From: Pseudomonas rhizosphaerae | Lineage (GTDB): Bacteria > Pseudomonadota > Gammaproteobacteria > Pseudomonadales > Pseudomonadaceae | Assembly (NCBI RefSeq): GCF_000761155.1 | Contig: NZ_CP009533.1 | Span: 496,001-560,000 of the forward strand | DNA length: 64,000 nt | Direction of reading: 5' to 3' | Shown: piece by piece, positions 18,494 to 27,333 of the stretch | How positions within the stretch are numbered: the first letter of the stretch is position 1 | How the letters are laid out: each line of letters starts with the position of its first letter | The notes under the pieces: model-generated | What the model was told of the DNA's origin: nothing | Seen by the model: the letters and a program-made list of their open reading frames with translations, nothing else | Database searches by the model: none | Position numbers and translations under genes: made by a program

Positions 18494-19420
18494 ATGGCGG
18501 GTGTAATGGATTCGGTGAACCAGCGCACACAGCTGGTTGGGCAGAATCGCCTCGAGCTGTTGTTGTTTCGCCTCAATGGCAAGCAGCTCTACGGGATCAA
18601 TGTCTTCAAGGTCAGGGAGGTGCTGCAATGCCCCAAACTGACGGTATTGCCTAAGTCCAACCCGGTGGTTCGCGGCGTGGCCAACATTCGCGGCGCCACC
18701 ATCCCGATCCTCGATCTGGACATGGCCACGGGGTCCGTGGGCCTTGCGGCGTCCACCGACACCTTTGTCATCATCACCGAGTACAACACCAAGATTCAGG
18801 GCTTCCTGGTGCATTCGGTGGAGCGTATCGTCAACATGAACTGGGAAGAGATCCATCCGCCACCCAAGGGCACCGGCCGCGATCACTACCTGACTGCCGT
18901 CACCCGCGTGGACAACCAGCTGGTCGAGATCATCGACGTCGAGAAGATTCTCGCCGAAGTGGCGCCGACTTCCGAAGCGATCTCGGTCGGCGTGGTCGAC
19001 GAAGAGACCCACAGCAAGGCCGTGTCCCTGCGCGTGTTGACCGTCGACGACTCATCGGTGGCGCGCAAGCAGGTGACCCGCTGCCTGCAAACGGTCGGGG
19101 TGGAGGTGGTGGCCCTGAACGACGGTCGTCAGGCGCTGGAGTACCTGCGCAAGATGGTCGACGAGGGCAAGCGTCCGGAAGAGGAATTCCTGATGCTGAT
19201 TTCCGACATCGAGATGCCGGAGATGGACGGCTACACATTGACCGCCGAGATCCGCAGCGACCCGCGCATGCAGAAGTTGCACATCATCCTGCATACTTCG
19301 CTGTCCGGGGTGTTCAACCAGGCCATGGTGAAGAAGGTCGGCGCCGATGATTTCCTGGCCAAGTTCCGTCCCGACGATCTGGCGGCGCGCGTCGTCGATC
19401 GCATCAAGGCAGCAGTATGA
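18494..19420 (+). CDS. cheV: CheV, CheW-receiver fusion coupling protein
   Basis: A 308-residue chemotaxis adaptor: a CheW-like domain (about 15-165, with LFRLNGKQLYGINVFKVREV and NIRGATIPILDLD) fused to a receiver (about 180-305, with VDDSSVARKQ and phosphoacceptor D238 in ISDIEMPEMDG). It couples chemoreceptors to CheA, and phosphorylation tunes the signal. I chose the ATG at 18494, which has AGGAG 7 nt upstream; an in-frame TTG at 18488 is less likely. A weak sigma-28-like -10 (GCCGATTT, 18459-18466) without a good -35 lies upstream. cheR follows after 48 bp. Confidence 0.95.
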   Translation: MAGVMDSVNQRTQLVGQNRLELLLFRLNGKQLYGINVFKVREVLQCPKLTVLPKSNPVVRGVANIRGATIPILDLDMATGSVGLAASTDTFVIITEYNTKIQGFLVHSVERIVNMNWEEIHPPPKGTGRDHYLTAVTRVDNQLVEIIDVEKILAEVAPTSEAISVGVVDEETHSKAVSLRVLTVDDSSVARKQVTRCLQTVGVEVVALNDGRQALEYLRKMVDEGKRPEEEFLMLISDIEMPEMDGYTLTAEIRSDPRMQKLHIILHTSLSGVFNQAMVKKVGADDFLAKFRPDDLAARVVDRIKAAV

Positions 19421-19468
19421 ATGCCGGGCGCCAGCGCCCGGCCTACCGAACCAGCAAGAGGCGGCACC

Positions 19469-20296
19469 GTGTCTACGGGTAATTTGGATTTTGATCAATT
19501 CCGGGTCTTCCTGGAAAAAGCCTGTGGCATTCTCTTGGGCGACAACAAGCAGTACCTGGTTGCCAGCCGCCTGAACAAGCTGATGGAGCAGCAAGGCATC
19601 AAGTCCCTGGGCGAGCTGGTGCAGCGTATCCAGACCCAACCGCGCAGCGGTCTGCGCGAACAGGTGGTGGACGCCATGACCACCAACGAAACGCTGTGGT
19701 TTCGCGACACCTACCCGTTCGAAGTGATGAAAAACAAGGTCCTGCCCGAGAGCATAAAGGCCAGCCCCGGCGCGCGCCTGCGCATCTGGTCGGCGGCCTG
19801 CTCGTCGGGCCAGGAACCTTATTCGCTGTCGATGACCATCGACGAATTCGAGCGCAGTAATCTGGGCCAGTTGAAGTCGGGCGTGCAGATCGTTGCCACC
19901 GACCTGTCCGGCAGCATGCTGACCAACTGCAAGAGCGGGGAGTACGACAGCCTGGCGATCGGCCGGGGCCTTTCCCAGGAGCGCCTGCAGCGCTACTTCG
20001 ATCCCAAGGGACCGGGACGCTGGGCAGTCAAGGCACCGATCCGCAGCCGTGTCGAGTTTCGTGCGTTCAACCTGCTCGACAGCTACGCGGCGCTTGGCAA
20101 GTTCGACATCGTGTTTTGTCGCAACGTGTTGATCTACTTCTCCGCGCAGGTGAAGAAAGACATCCTTACCCGCATCCATGGCACCCTCAAGCCCGGTGGT
20201 TACCTGTTTCTGGGCGCTTCCGAAGCCCTGAACGGCTTGCCCGAGCTCTATCAGATGGTGCAGTGCAGCCCCGGCATCATCTATCAGGCCAAGTGA
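19469..20296 (+). CDS. cheR: CheR, chemoreceptor glutamate methyltransferase
   Basis: A 275-residue CheR with an N-terminal helical domain (about 1-75) and a SAM-dependent methyltransferase domain. Visible motifs are TTNETLWFRD, the SAM-binding IWSAACSSGQEPYS, IVATDLSG and IVFCRNVLIYF. It adds methyl groups from S-adenosylmethionine to receptor glutamates during adaptation. The start is a GTG at 19469, preceded by AAGAGGCGG; the longer open frame upstream runs into the cheV stop and has no family match. It forms a pair with cheV. Confidence 0.95.
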   Translation: MSTGNLDFDQFRVFLEKACGILLGDNKQYLVASRLNKLMEQQGIKSLGELVQRIQTQPRSGLREQVVDAMTTNETLWFRDTYPFEVMKNKVLPESIKASPGARLRIWSAACSSGQEPYSLSMTIDEFERSNLGQLKSGVQIVATDLSGSMLTNCKSGEYDSLAIGRGLSQERLQRYFDPKGPGRWAVKAPIRSRVEFRAFNLLDSYAALGKFDIVFCRNVLIYFSAQVKKDILTRIHGTLKPGGYLFLGASEALNGLPELYQMVQCSPGIIYQAK

Positions 20297-20337
20297 TGTC
20301 GTGCCTGACATGACATGACGGACCATCGCAACGCCGG

Positions 20338-20402
20338 GCGGCAATTTTTCTGACGCCAGCGTTGCCGCTTTTCCCCCTCAGCGGAAAATTCTTGCCGCTT
20401 TT
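20338..20402 (+). promoter_or_regulatory. Cluster of TTGCCGC / GCGGCAA motifs upstream of flgB promoter
   Basis: GCGGCAA lies at 20338-20344. TTGCCGCTTTT occurs at 20362-20372 and again at 20392-20402, exactly 30 bp apart. AGCGGAAA at 20380-20387 forms an imperfect dyad with the last copy. The cluster sits 60-125 bp upstream of the flgB sigma-54 promoter, where an enhancer-binding protein would act. The same motif occurs as a palindrome upstream of flgF. FleR is the likely ligand, by inference. Confidence 0.45.
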
Positions 20403-20460
20403 CTGGCATCTCTCGTCGCCCGAGTCGCCTGTAACCCGCACGGGGCGGGCATTTCGAGAC

Positions 20461-20477
20461 TTGGCACAGTCATTGCT
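20461..20477 (+). promoter_or_regulatory. Sigma-54 promoter of flgBCDE
   Basis: TTGGCAC-AGTCA-TTGCTA matches the RpoN consensus, with GG at 20463-20464 and GC at 20475-20476 (N10 spacing). It lies 45 bp upstream of the flgB ATG. Confidence 0.9.
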
Positions 20478-20521
20478 ATCTATCTTGCACGAACCATCTG
20501 GTCTGCCGCATAGGTACCAAC

Positions 20522-20929
20522 ATGAGCATCAGTTTCGATAAAGCGCTGGGCATTCACGAGCAAGCCTTGGGGTTTCGCGCCAAGCGCGCCGAAGTGCTGG
20601 CCAACAACATCGCCAACGCCGACACACCCAACTACAAGGCTCGTGACCTGGACTTCGCCTCGGTGCTGGCAGCCCAGAACGAGCAGAACGGCAAAGGCGC
20701 CTTCGGCCTGCAGACCACCAGCAGCAAGCACATCGCCGCCCAGGGTTTCAGCTCGGGCGACGAGACCTTGCAGTACCGTATCTCCACCCAGCCGTCACTG
20801 GACCAGAACACCGTCGACGCGCAGATCGAGCAATCGAACTACGCCGAGAACTCGGTGAACTTCCAGGCCAGTTTCACCCTGCTCAACAGCAAGTTCAAAG
20901 GGCTGGTATCGGCCCTTCGCGGAGAGTAA
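20522..20929 (+). CDS. flgB: FlgB, proximal rod protein
   Basis: A 135-residue rod protein without a signal peptide, exported by the flagellar type III apparatus. It has the conserved N-terminal D0 helix with NNIANADTPNYKARDLDF and a C-terminal heptad segment (NYAENSVNFQASFTLLNSKF), which pack in the helical rod. It is the first gene of flgBCDE behind a strong sigma-54 promoter, and flgC starts 3 bp after its stop. Confidence 0.96.
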   Translation: MSISFDKALGIHEQALGFRAKRAEVLANNIANADTPNYKARDLDFASVLAAQNEQNGKGAFGLQTTSSKHIAAQGFSSGDETLQYRISTQPSLDQNTVDAQIEQSNYAENSVNFQASFTLLNSKFKGLVSALRGE

Positions 20930-20932
20930 GCC

Positions 20933-21376
20933 ATGTCCCTTGCCAGTGTCTTCAACATCGCCGGTAGCGGCATGAGCGCGCAGACCACGCGCCTGAACAC
21001 CGTGGCGAGCAACATCGCCAACGCCGAGACTGTGTCGTCCAGCATCGACCAGACCTACCGCGCGCGCCACCCGGTGTTCGCCACCATGCTCCAGGGCCAG
21101 CAGAACGGCGACAGCGGTTCGCTGTTCAGCGACCAGGATTCGGCAGGGCAGGGCGTGCAGGTCACCGGCGTGGTCGAGGACCAGAGCAACCTCGAGGCGC
21201 GCTACGAGCCCAACCATCCGGCGGCGAACAAGGACGGCTACGTCTACTACCCGAACGTCAACGTGGTCGAGGAAATGGCCGATATGATCTCGGCCAGCCG
21301 TTCCTTCCAGACCAACGCCGAATTGATGAACACCGCAAAGACCATGATGCAGAAGGTGCTGACCCTGGGTCAGTGA
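20933..21376 (+). CDS. flgC: FlgC, proximal rod protein
   Basis: A 147-residue rod protein. The N-terminal segment is FNIAGSGMSAQTTRLNTVASNIANAET and is followed by the family's YPNVNVVEEMADMISASR and a C-terminal helix ending MMQKVLTLGQ. It stacks with FlgB and FlgF between the MS ring and the distal rod. The tight 3-bp spacing from flgB and 15 bp to flgD show one operon. Confidence 0.96.
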   Translation: MSLASVFNIAGSGMSAQTTRLNTVASNIANAETVSSSIDQTYRARHPVFATMLQGQQNGDSGSLFSDQDSAGQGVQVTGVVEDQSNLEARYEPNHPAANKDGYVYYPNVNVVEEMADMISASRSFQTNAELMNTAKTMMQKVLTLGQ

Positions 21377-21391
21377 TAGAGGCGAGCGCAG

Positions 21392-22093
21392 ATGACGACT
21401 ACCAGCAGTACTACCGGCGTGAGCTCCTCGGTCCTGGACTCATTGCAGAAAACCACCAGCAGCACCAACAGCTCGACCGGCACCGCCGGCAGTGCCTTGG
21501 GCAAGGACGCGTTCCTGCAGTTGCTGGTGACCCAGATGCAGAACCAGAACCCGCTCGATCCCCAGGACAACGGCGAGTTCGTCGCCCAGCTCGCGCAGTT
21601 CAGCAGCCTGGAAAGCATGCAGAGCCTGAATTCGTCGGTGAGCACCATCGCCAACAACTACCAATCGTCCCAGGCGCTGCAAGCCTCGTCCCTGGTCGGC
21701 CGTTCGGTCATTGCCCAGACCGACACCGCCGTGGTCGACCCCACCAAGGGCCTGACCGGTTCCGTAGCCCTGACCTCGTCCAGCAGCAACACCACGGTCG
21801 GCGTCTATAACGCCAAGGGCGACCTGGTGCGCAGCATCGACCTGGGCAGCCAGTCGGCCGGCAACGCCAGCTTCACCTGGGATGGCAAGGACAGCAACGG
21901 CGCAGTTGCCGCTGCCGGCACCTATACCTTCAAGGCCGCGGCCACCGTCGACGGTACCGCCACGGCCATGAGCACCTACCTGCCTGCCACGGTGAACAGC
22001 GTCACGATGGGCACCAATGGCGGTGAACTGACCCTCAACCTCGCTGGACTGGGTGGCATCGCGCTGTCGAAAGTCCAAACCATCGGAATTTGA
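21392..22093 (+). CDS. flgD: FlgD, hook cap / hook assembly protein
   Basis: A 233-residue scaffold that caps the growing hook and is later replaced by FlgK. Residues 30-75 hold the conserved LGKDAFLQLLVTQMQNQNP and FVAQLAQFSSLESM segments. The C-terminal part has the FlgD Ig-like/tudor domain (TSFTWDGKDSNGAVAAAG-type turn near residue 165). The first 30 residues are Ser/Thr-rich and disordered, as expected for the export signal. Confidence 0.96.
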   Translation: MTTTSSTTGVSSSVLDSLQKTTSSTNSSTGTAGSALGKDAFLQLLVTQMQNQNPLDPQDNGEFVAQLAQFSSLESMQSLNSSVSTIANNYQSSQALQASSLVGRSVIAQTDTAVVDPTKGLTGSVALTSSSSNTTVGVYNAKGDLVRSIDLGSQSAGNASFTWDGKDSNGAVAAAGTYTFKAAATVDGTATAMSTYLPATVNSVTMGTNGGELTLNLAGLGGIALSKVQTIGI

Positions 22094-22121
22094 GCCGCTT
22101 CGTTCGGCGCAGGAGTACAGC

Positions 22122-23429
22122 ATGACTTTCAATATCGGCTTGAGCGGTCTTTCGGCAGCCAACAAGGCGCTTAACGTGACCGGCAACAACATTGCCAACG
22201 TTGCAACCACCGGCTTCAAATCTTCCCGCGCGGAATTCGCCGACCAGTACGCCGCGTCGATCCGCGCCACGGCCGGCAAGACCAGCGTGGGCAGCGGTGT
22301 GACCACCGCCGCCGTGTCCCAGCAGTTCACCCAGGGCAACATCGCCTCGACCGGCCAGAGCCTGGACCTGGCGATCAACGGCAACGGCTTCTTCGTGCTC
22401 AACGACAACGGCCAGAAGCTCTACACCCGCGCCGGTGCCTTCTACAGCGACAAGGACGGCAACGTCGTCGACGTGGGAGGCAACAATCTGCAGGGGTATA
22501 ACGCCCAAGACGGCGTGGTGCAGACCGGCGTGTTGACCAACCTGAAGATCGATTCCTCGAACCTGCAGCCCAAGGCGACTACGAAGATCGCCGAAACCGT
22601 CAACCTGAACTCCAGCGCTCAGCCGCCGACCATCACGCCATTCGATCCGAGCAACGTCAGCAGCTACAACTACACCTTCAACACCGACGTGTACGACAGC
22701 CTGGGCAATGCGCACCAGATGAACCAGTACTTCGTCAAGGACGCCGCCAACAGCTGGACCATGCGCACCACTATCGACGGGCGCAATCCAGCCGATCCTT
22801 CCTTGACCACTCCATTGGTCAACAAGCTGGATTTCGGGTCCGACGGTAGCCTCATCATGCCTGCTCAAGGCGTGATCGCCGGCGGCCTCGGCATCAATGC
22901 AGACAAGAGCTTCAACTTGTCCGACTGGGTGCCCGCCGCTAAAGGCGCCGACGGCACATGGACTGCGAACCAAGCGACGGCCAACGCCGGTGGCGTGACG
23001 CTGAACATGCTGGCAACCACACAATACAACGCGGCTTCCGCCACTTCGGCCAAGACCCAGGACGGCTACGCGACCGGCGAGTTGACCGGTCTGTCGGTAG
23101 ACGGCACCGGCAACATGTTCGCCAACTTCACCAACGGCCAGAACAAGGTCATCGGTCAGGTCGCCATGGCCAGCTTCGCCAACATGCAGGGCCTGGCGCC
23201 CAACGGCGGTACCAACTGGAAAGAGTCGTTCGCCTCGGGTACCGCCGTGATCGGCACGCCTGACACGGGCGTCATGGGCAACCTGCAATCCCAGGCACTG
23301 GAAGACTCCAACGTCGACCTGACAGCCGAGCTGGTGAACTTGATCAAGGCGCAGAGCAACTACCAGGCAAACGCCAAGACCATCTCCACCGAAAGCACCG
23401 TGATGCAGACCATCATCCAGATGACGTAA
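22122..23429 (+). CDS. flgE: FlgE, flagellar hook protein
   Basis: A 435-residue hook subunit. The D0 N-terminus (NIGLSGLSAANKALNVTG, NIANVATTGFKSSRAEF) and C-terminus (ELVNLIKAQSNYQANAKTI) match the axial family, with variable D1/D2 domains between. I chose the ATG at 22122, with AGGAG 8 nt upstream; a longer open frame from 22053 lies inside the end of flgD. Hook length is set by FliK (51361-52704), and hook completion triggers FlgM export. Confidence 0.96.
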   Translation: MTFNIGLSGLSAANKALNVTGNNIANVATTGFKSSRAEFADQYAASIRATAGKTSVGSGVTTAAVSQQFTQGNIASTGQSLDLAINGNGFFVLNDNGQKLYTRAGAFYSDKDGNVVDVGGNNLQGYNAQDGVVQTGVLTNLKIDSSNLQPKATTKIAETVNLNSSAQPPTITPFDPSNVSSYNYTFNTDVYDSLGNAHQMNQYFVKDAANSWTMRTTIDGRNPADPSLTTPLVNKLDFGSDGSLIMPAQGVIAGGLGINADKSFNLSDWVPAAKGADGTWTANQATANAGGVTLNMLATTQYNAASATSAKTQDGYATGELTGLSVDGTGNMFANFTNGQNKVIGQVAMASFANMQGLAPNGGTNWKESFASGTAVIGTPDTGVMGNLQSQALEDSNVDLTAELVNLIKAQSNYQANAKTISTESTVMQTIIQMT

Positions 23430-23445
23430 TGAAGGCAGGGCAGTG

Positions 23446-23628
23446 ATGCGGTGTGTGTGGACGGCCCTGGCCTTTGCGGCAACCTGCGCGATGGCCGTTG
23501 CCGCGCCGGCGCCCTGGTACAAATACCAGAGCCTTGAGACCGGTCGGTACCTGTGCAGTCAGGTCGACCCCGGGCCGCATTACCGCCGCTTCGCCGGGCC
23601 GTTTGCCAGCGCCGGTTGTCGGCGCTGA
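23446..23628 (+). CDS. Small secreted protein between flgE and flgF, function unknown
   Basis: A 60-residue protein that is half signal peptide: a basic start, the hydrophobic stretch WTALAFAATCAMAVA and AAPAPW cleavage. The mature part is about 38 residues (WYKYQSLETGRYLCSQVDPG, then basic residues) with two cysteines that could pair. AAGGCAGGG precedes the ATG. It lies 16 bp after flgE and before a strong hairpin, so it is the last gene of the flgBCDE transcript. I recall a small hypothetical gene at this position in P. putida. No function can be assigned. Confidence 0.65.
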   Translation: MRCVWTALAFAATCAMAVAAPAPWYKYQSLETGRYLCSQVDPGPHYRRFAGPFASAGCRR

Positions 23629-23635
23629 ACGTTTA

Positions 23636-23659
23636 GCCGCCAGGGCTCGTCCTGGCGGC
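23636..23659 (+). terminator. Stem-loop after the flgBCDE operon
   Basis: GCCGCCAGG / CCTGGCGGC form a perfect 9-bp stem with a 6-nt loop, 8 bp after the stop of the small secreted ORF. There is no T-run, so termination may be partial or Rho-assisted. Confidence 0.5.
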
Positions 23660-23680
23660 GCGACGTAAATCCATTCTCCT

Positions 23681-23698
23681 ATTGCCGCTAGCGGCAAT
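23681..23698. promoter_or_regulatory. 18-bp perfect palindrome upstream of flgF, candidate FleR site
   Basis: ATTGCCGCTAGCGGCAAT is a perfect palindrome about 95 bp upstream of the flgF sigma-54 promoter, followed at once by a further half-site (TGCCGC). It contains the TTGCCGC/GCGGCAA motif seen upstream of flgB. A separate small dyad (CGCCGA/TCGGCG) lies at 23703-23718. Confidence 0.45.
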
Positions 23699-23792
23699 GC
23701 CGCGCCGACTTTTCGGCGTCAAGCTTTCAATCCTTTCTTGGCGAACCGCTGCAGGCCCCGTCCTAGAAGGGCTGCAGGCATCCATCGGAAGT

Positions 23793-23808
23793 TGGCCCGC
23801 ATATTGCT
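23793..23808 (+). promoter_or_regulatory. Sigma-54 promoter of flgFGHIJKL
   Basis: TGGCCCGCATATTGCT has GG at 23794-23795 and GC at 23806-23807 with N10 spacing. It lies 54 bp upstream of the flgF GTG. Confidence 0.88.
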
Positions 23809-23861
23809 CTACCTCTCTCAGTACAGCAGTAGACGGCATTCGCCCGTCGATGGAGAGACCT

Positions 23862-24599
23862 GTGGACAAGATGCTCTACGTGGCAATGACCGGTGCCAGC
23901 CAGAACGCGCTGGCACAGAAGGCCCATGCCAACAACCTGGCCAACATTTCGACCACCGGTTTCAAGCGTGACCTGGAGCAGGCGCGTTCGATGCCGGTGT
24001 TCGGCGACACCTTTCCTTCGCGGGCCTATGCCCTGACCGAACGTCCGGCAACCGATTTCAGCGGCGGTGCGTTGCAGGAAACCGGCCGGGATCTGGACGT
24101 CGCGGTGGGCGGCAACGGTTTCATCGCCGTGCAGACCCCCGACGGCGGCGAAGCCTACGTGCGCACCGCCAGCATGAACGTCGATGCGCTCGGCGTGCTG
24201 CGCGCCGGCAATGGTTTGCCGGTCATGGGCAACGGTGGTCCGATCGCCGTTCCGCCGGACGAAAAAATCGAGATCGGCATGGACGGCACCATCAGCATTC
24301 GTGGTCTGGGGCAGGCCCCCAACGTCATGGCCCAGGTCGACCGCATCAAGCTGGTCAATCCGGACGTGAAAACCCTGACCAAGGGCCTGGATGGCTTGAT
24401 CCACACGTCCAATGGCCAGCCGGCCCCTGCCGACGCCGCGGTTCGCGTCGAGTCCGGTTTCCTGGAGGCGAGCAACGTCAACGCGGTCGAGGAAATGACC
24501 TCGGTGCTGGCGCTTTCCAAGCAGTTCGAACTGCACATCAAGATGATGAGCACCGCCAAAGAAGGCGACGAGGCCATGGCCCGGGTCTTGCAAATCTAA
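23862..24599 (+). CDS. flgF: FlgF, proximal rod protein
   Basis: A 245-residue rod protein. The GTG at 23862 has GGAGAG just upstream and gives the MDKMLYVAMTGASQNAL start typical of Pseudomonas FlgF; an internal ATG lies three codons later. Conserved parts are [32 protein letters not shown] and the C-terminal SNVNAVEEMTSVLALSKQFE. It opens the flgFGHIJKL operon. Confidence 0.95.
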   Translation: MDKMLYVAMTGASQNALAQKAHANNLANISTTGFKRDLEQARSMPVFGDTFPSRAYALTERPATDFSGGALQETGRDLDVAVGGNGFIAVQTPDGGEAYVRTASMNVDALGVLRAGNGLPVMGNGGPIAVPPDEKIEIGMDGTISIRGLGQAPNVMAQVDRIKLVNPDVKTLTKGLDGLIHTSNGQPAPADAAVRVESGFLEASNVNAVEEMTSVLALSKQFELHIKMMSTAKEGDEAMARVLQI

Positions 24600-24648
24600 T
24601 TCCAGCGTAGCGATCGCGCCGTAAACCAGGCGCCTCAGGAGAAGACAC

Positions 24649-25434
24649 ATGCTTCCAGCACTTTGGGTCAGCAAGACCGGCCTCCAGGCTCAGGACACCA
24701 ACCTGACCACCATTTCCAACAACCTGGCGAACGTATCGACCACCGGTTTCAAGCGTGATCGCGCCGAATTCCAGGACCTGCTCTATCAGATCAAGCGTCA
24801 GCCCGGCGCCCAGTCGACCCAGGACAGCGAGCTGCCCTCGGGCCTGCAGGTCGGTACCGGTGTGCGCATCGTCGGCACCCAGAAGAACTTCACCGCCGGC
24901 AGCCTGCAGACCACCGACCAACCGCTGGACATGGCCATCAACGGCCGCGGTTTCTTCCAGGTCATGCAGCCTGACGGTACCGTTTCGTACACCCGCGACG
25001 GCACCTTCCACCTGAACTCCGACGGCCAGATCGTCACCGCCCAGGGTTTGGCCCTGGAGCCTGCCATCGTCGTTCCCAACGAGGCGCAGACCTTCACCGT
25101 GGGCACCGATGGCACCGTCTCCATCACCACCGCCGGCAACGCTGCCTCGCAGGTGATCGGCAACCTGCAGACCGCCGACTTCATCAACCCGGCCGGCCTG
25201 CAGGCCATCGGTGGCAACCTGTTCCTGGAAACCGCTTCCAGCGGTGCACCGCAGGTGGCGACGCCCGGCTTGAACGGCGCCGGTACCGTGCTGCAGAACA
25301 CCCTGGAGAACTCCAACGTGAGCACCGTGGAAGAGCTGGTCAACATGATCACCACCCAGCGTGCCTACGAGATGAACTCCAAGGTGATTTCCACCGCCGA
25401 CCAGATGCTGCAGAACCTGACCCAGAACCTGTAA
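24649..25434 (+). CDS. flgG: FlgG, distal rod protein
   Basis: A 261-residue rod protein with the family's highly conserved start ([16 protein letters not shown]), [32 protein letters not shown] and the C-terminal [20 protein letters not shown]. It forms the distal rod that passes through the P and L rings. The ribosome-binding site CAGGAGAAG is strong. Confidence 0.97.
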   Translation: MLPALWVSKTGLQAQDTNLTTISNNLANVSTTGFKRDRAEFQDLLYQIKRQPGAQSTQDSELPSGLQVGTGVRIVGTQKNFTAGSLQTTDQPLDMAINGRGFFQVMQPDGTVSYTRDGTFHLNSDGQIVTAQGLALEPAIVVPNEAQTFTVGTDGTVSITTAGNAASQVIGNLQTADFINPAGLQAIGGNLFLETASSGAPQVATPGLNGAGTVLQNTLENSNVSTVEELVNMITTQRAYEMNSKVISTADQMLQNLTQNL

Positions 25435-25504
25435 CCCTGGTCCGTCCGTAACCCCCAAGCTACCTGGGCGCCGCGCGCGCCGGCTACACCGTGAGGTCTG
25501 TGTC

Positions 25505-26200
25505 ATGCGTCGTGTCTCGATTGTTCTTGCCCTGAGTGGAATGGCCTTGCTGACCGGTTGCGTCGCGCCACCGGCCAAGCCCAACGACCCGTACTATGCC
25601 CCGGTGCTGCCGCGCACGCCGATGCCTGCCGCCGCCAACAACGGCTCGATCTACCAGGCCGGCTTCGAGCAGAACCTGTACAGCGACCGCAAGGCGTTCC
25701 GCGTGGGCGATATCATCACCATCACCCTCAACGAACGCACCTCGGCCAGCAAGAGCGCCAACTCCAAGGTCGGCAAGGACAGCAACAACAGCCTGGGCCT
25801 GACCTCGCTGTTCGGTGCGGGGGTGAACACCAACAACCCGCTGGGCAGCGGCGACCTGAGCCTCAACGCAGGCTACAGCGGCACGCGGGCCACCAACGGT
25901 ACGGCTGCGGCGGCGCAGAACAACAGCCTGACCGGCTCGGTCACGGTCACCGTGGCCGACGTGCTGCCCAACGGCATCATCTCGGTCCGCGGCGAGAAAT
26001 GGATGACGCTCAACACCGGCGAAGAGCTGGTGCGCATCTCCGGTCTGGTCCGGGCCGATGACATCGCCACCGACAACACCGTGTCCTCGACCCGGGTGGC
26101 CGATGCGCGCATCACCTATTCGGGCACCGGTTCGTTTGCCGAGGCCAGTCAGCCGGGTTGGTTCGACCGGTTCTTCGCCAGCCCCCTGTTCCCTTTCTGA
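25505..26200 (+). CDS. flgH: FlgH, L-ring lipoprotein
   Basis: A 231-residue lipoprotein of the outer-membrane L ring. The lipobox is LLTGC with C19 as the lipidated residue. The body shows the FlgH segments [28 protein letters not shown] (split by function), [31 protein letters not shown] and the C-terminal [13 protein letters not shown]. It is exported by Sec and works with FlgI. Confidence 0.97.
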   Translation: MRRVSIVLALSGMALLTGCVAPPAKPNDPYYAPVLPRTPMPAAANNGSIYQAGFEQNLYSDRKAFRVGDIITITLNERTSASKSANSKVGKDSNNSLGLTSLFGAGVNTNNPLGSGDLSLNAGYSGTRATNGTAAAAQNNSLTGSVTVTVADVLPNGIISVRGEKWMTLNTGEELVRISGLVRADDIATDNTVSSTRVADARITYSGTGSFAEASQPGWFDRFFASPLFPF

Positions 26201-26212
26201 GTGCGTCCGTCC

Positions 26213-27322
26213 ATGCTCAACTTCAAACACCTGATCGCCGCTGCACTGCTGTTGTCCGCCGCGTTCGGCGTTCAGGCCGAGCGCCTCAAGGACATCGCCA
26301 GCATTTCCGGCGTGCGCACCAACCAGTTGATCGGCTACGGCCTGGTCGTGGGCCTCAATGGCACCGGCGACCAGACCACCCAGACCCCGTTCACCCTGCA
26401 GACCTTCAACAACATGCTGTCGCAGTTCGGCATCAAGGTGCCGCCGGGCTCGGGCAACGTACAGCTCAAGAACGTCGCCGCAGTGTCGATCCATGCCGAC
26501 CTGCCAGCGTTCGCCAAACCAGGGCAGGTGATCGACATTACCGTGTCGTCCATCGGCAACTCGAAGAGCCTGCGCGGCGGCAGCCTGCTGATGACCCCGC
26601 TCAAGGGTATCGACGGCAACGTCTACGCCATCGCCCAGGGCAACCTGGTCGTCGGTGGTTTTGACGCCGAAGGCCGCGACGGGTCGAAAATCACCGTCAA
26701 TGTGCCGTCGGCAGGACGGATTCCTGGCGGTGCCAGCGTCGAGCGCGCCGTGCCCAGTGGCTTCAACCAGGGCAACAGCCTGACGCTGAACCTCAACCGC
26801 TCGGACTTCACGACCGCCAAGCACATCGTCGACAAGATCAACGAGCTACTTGGCCCGGGAGTTGCACAGGCTATTGACGGGGGCTCGGTACGCGTCACTG
26901 CACCGGTCGACCCCAGCCAGCGCGTGGACTACCTGTCGATTCTCGAGAACCTCGATGTCGACGTAGGGCAGGCGGTGGCCAAGGTGATCATCAATTCGCG
27001 CACCGGCACCATCGTGATCGGCCAGAACGTCAAGGTATCGCCCGCGGCAGTGACCCACGGCAGCCTGACGGTCACCATCACCGAAGATCCGATCGTCAGC
27101 CAGCCTGGGCCCTTGTCCGGTGGCGAAACGGCGGTGGTGCCACGTTCGCGGGTCAGCGCCCAGCAGGAAGCCAAACCGATGTTCAAGTTTGGCCCTGGCA
27201 CCACGCTCGACGAGATCGTCCGCGCGGTCAACCAGGTGGGAGCTGCGCCCGGTGACTTGATGGCCATTCTCGAAGCCCTGAAACAGGCCGGCGCGTTGCA
27301 GGCCGACCTGATCGTGATTTGA
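26213..27322 (+). CDS. flgI: FlgI, P-ring protein
   Basis: A 369-residue periplasmic P-ring subunit with a Sec signal peptide ending FGVQA-E. Conserved segments are [54 protein letters not shown] and a C-terminal [17 protein letters not shown]. Two starts are possible: GTG 26201, right after flgH, and ATG 26213. Neither has a good ribosome-binding site. I chose the ATG because it gives the usual signal-peptide length. Assembly needs FlgA. Confidence 0.95.
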   Translation: MLNFKHLIAAALLLSAAFGVQAERLKDIASISGVRTNQLIGYGLVVGLNGTGDQTTQTPFTLQTFNNMLSQFGIKVPPGSGNVQLKNVAAVSIHADLPAFAKPGQVIDITVSSIGNSKSLRGGSLLMTPLKGIDGNVYAIAQGNLVVGGFDAEGRDGSKITVNVPSAGRIPGGASVERAVPSGFNQGNSLTLNLNRSDFTTAKHIVDKINELLGPGVAQAIDGGSVRVTAPVDPSQRVDYLSILENLDVDVGQAVAKVIINSRTGTIVIGQNVKVSPAAVTHGSLTVTITEDPIVSQPGPLSGGETAVVPRSRVSAQQEAKPMFKFGPGTTLDEIVRAVNQVGAAPGDLMAILEALKQAGALQADLIVI

Positions 27323-27333
27323 GGTAACAGCTG

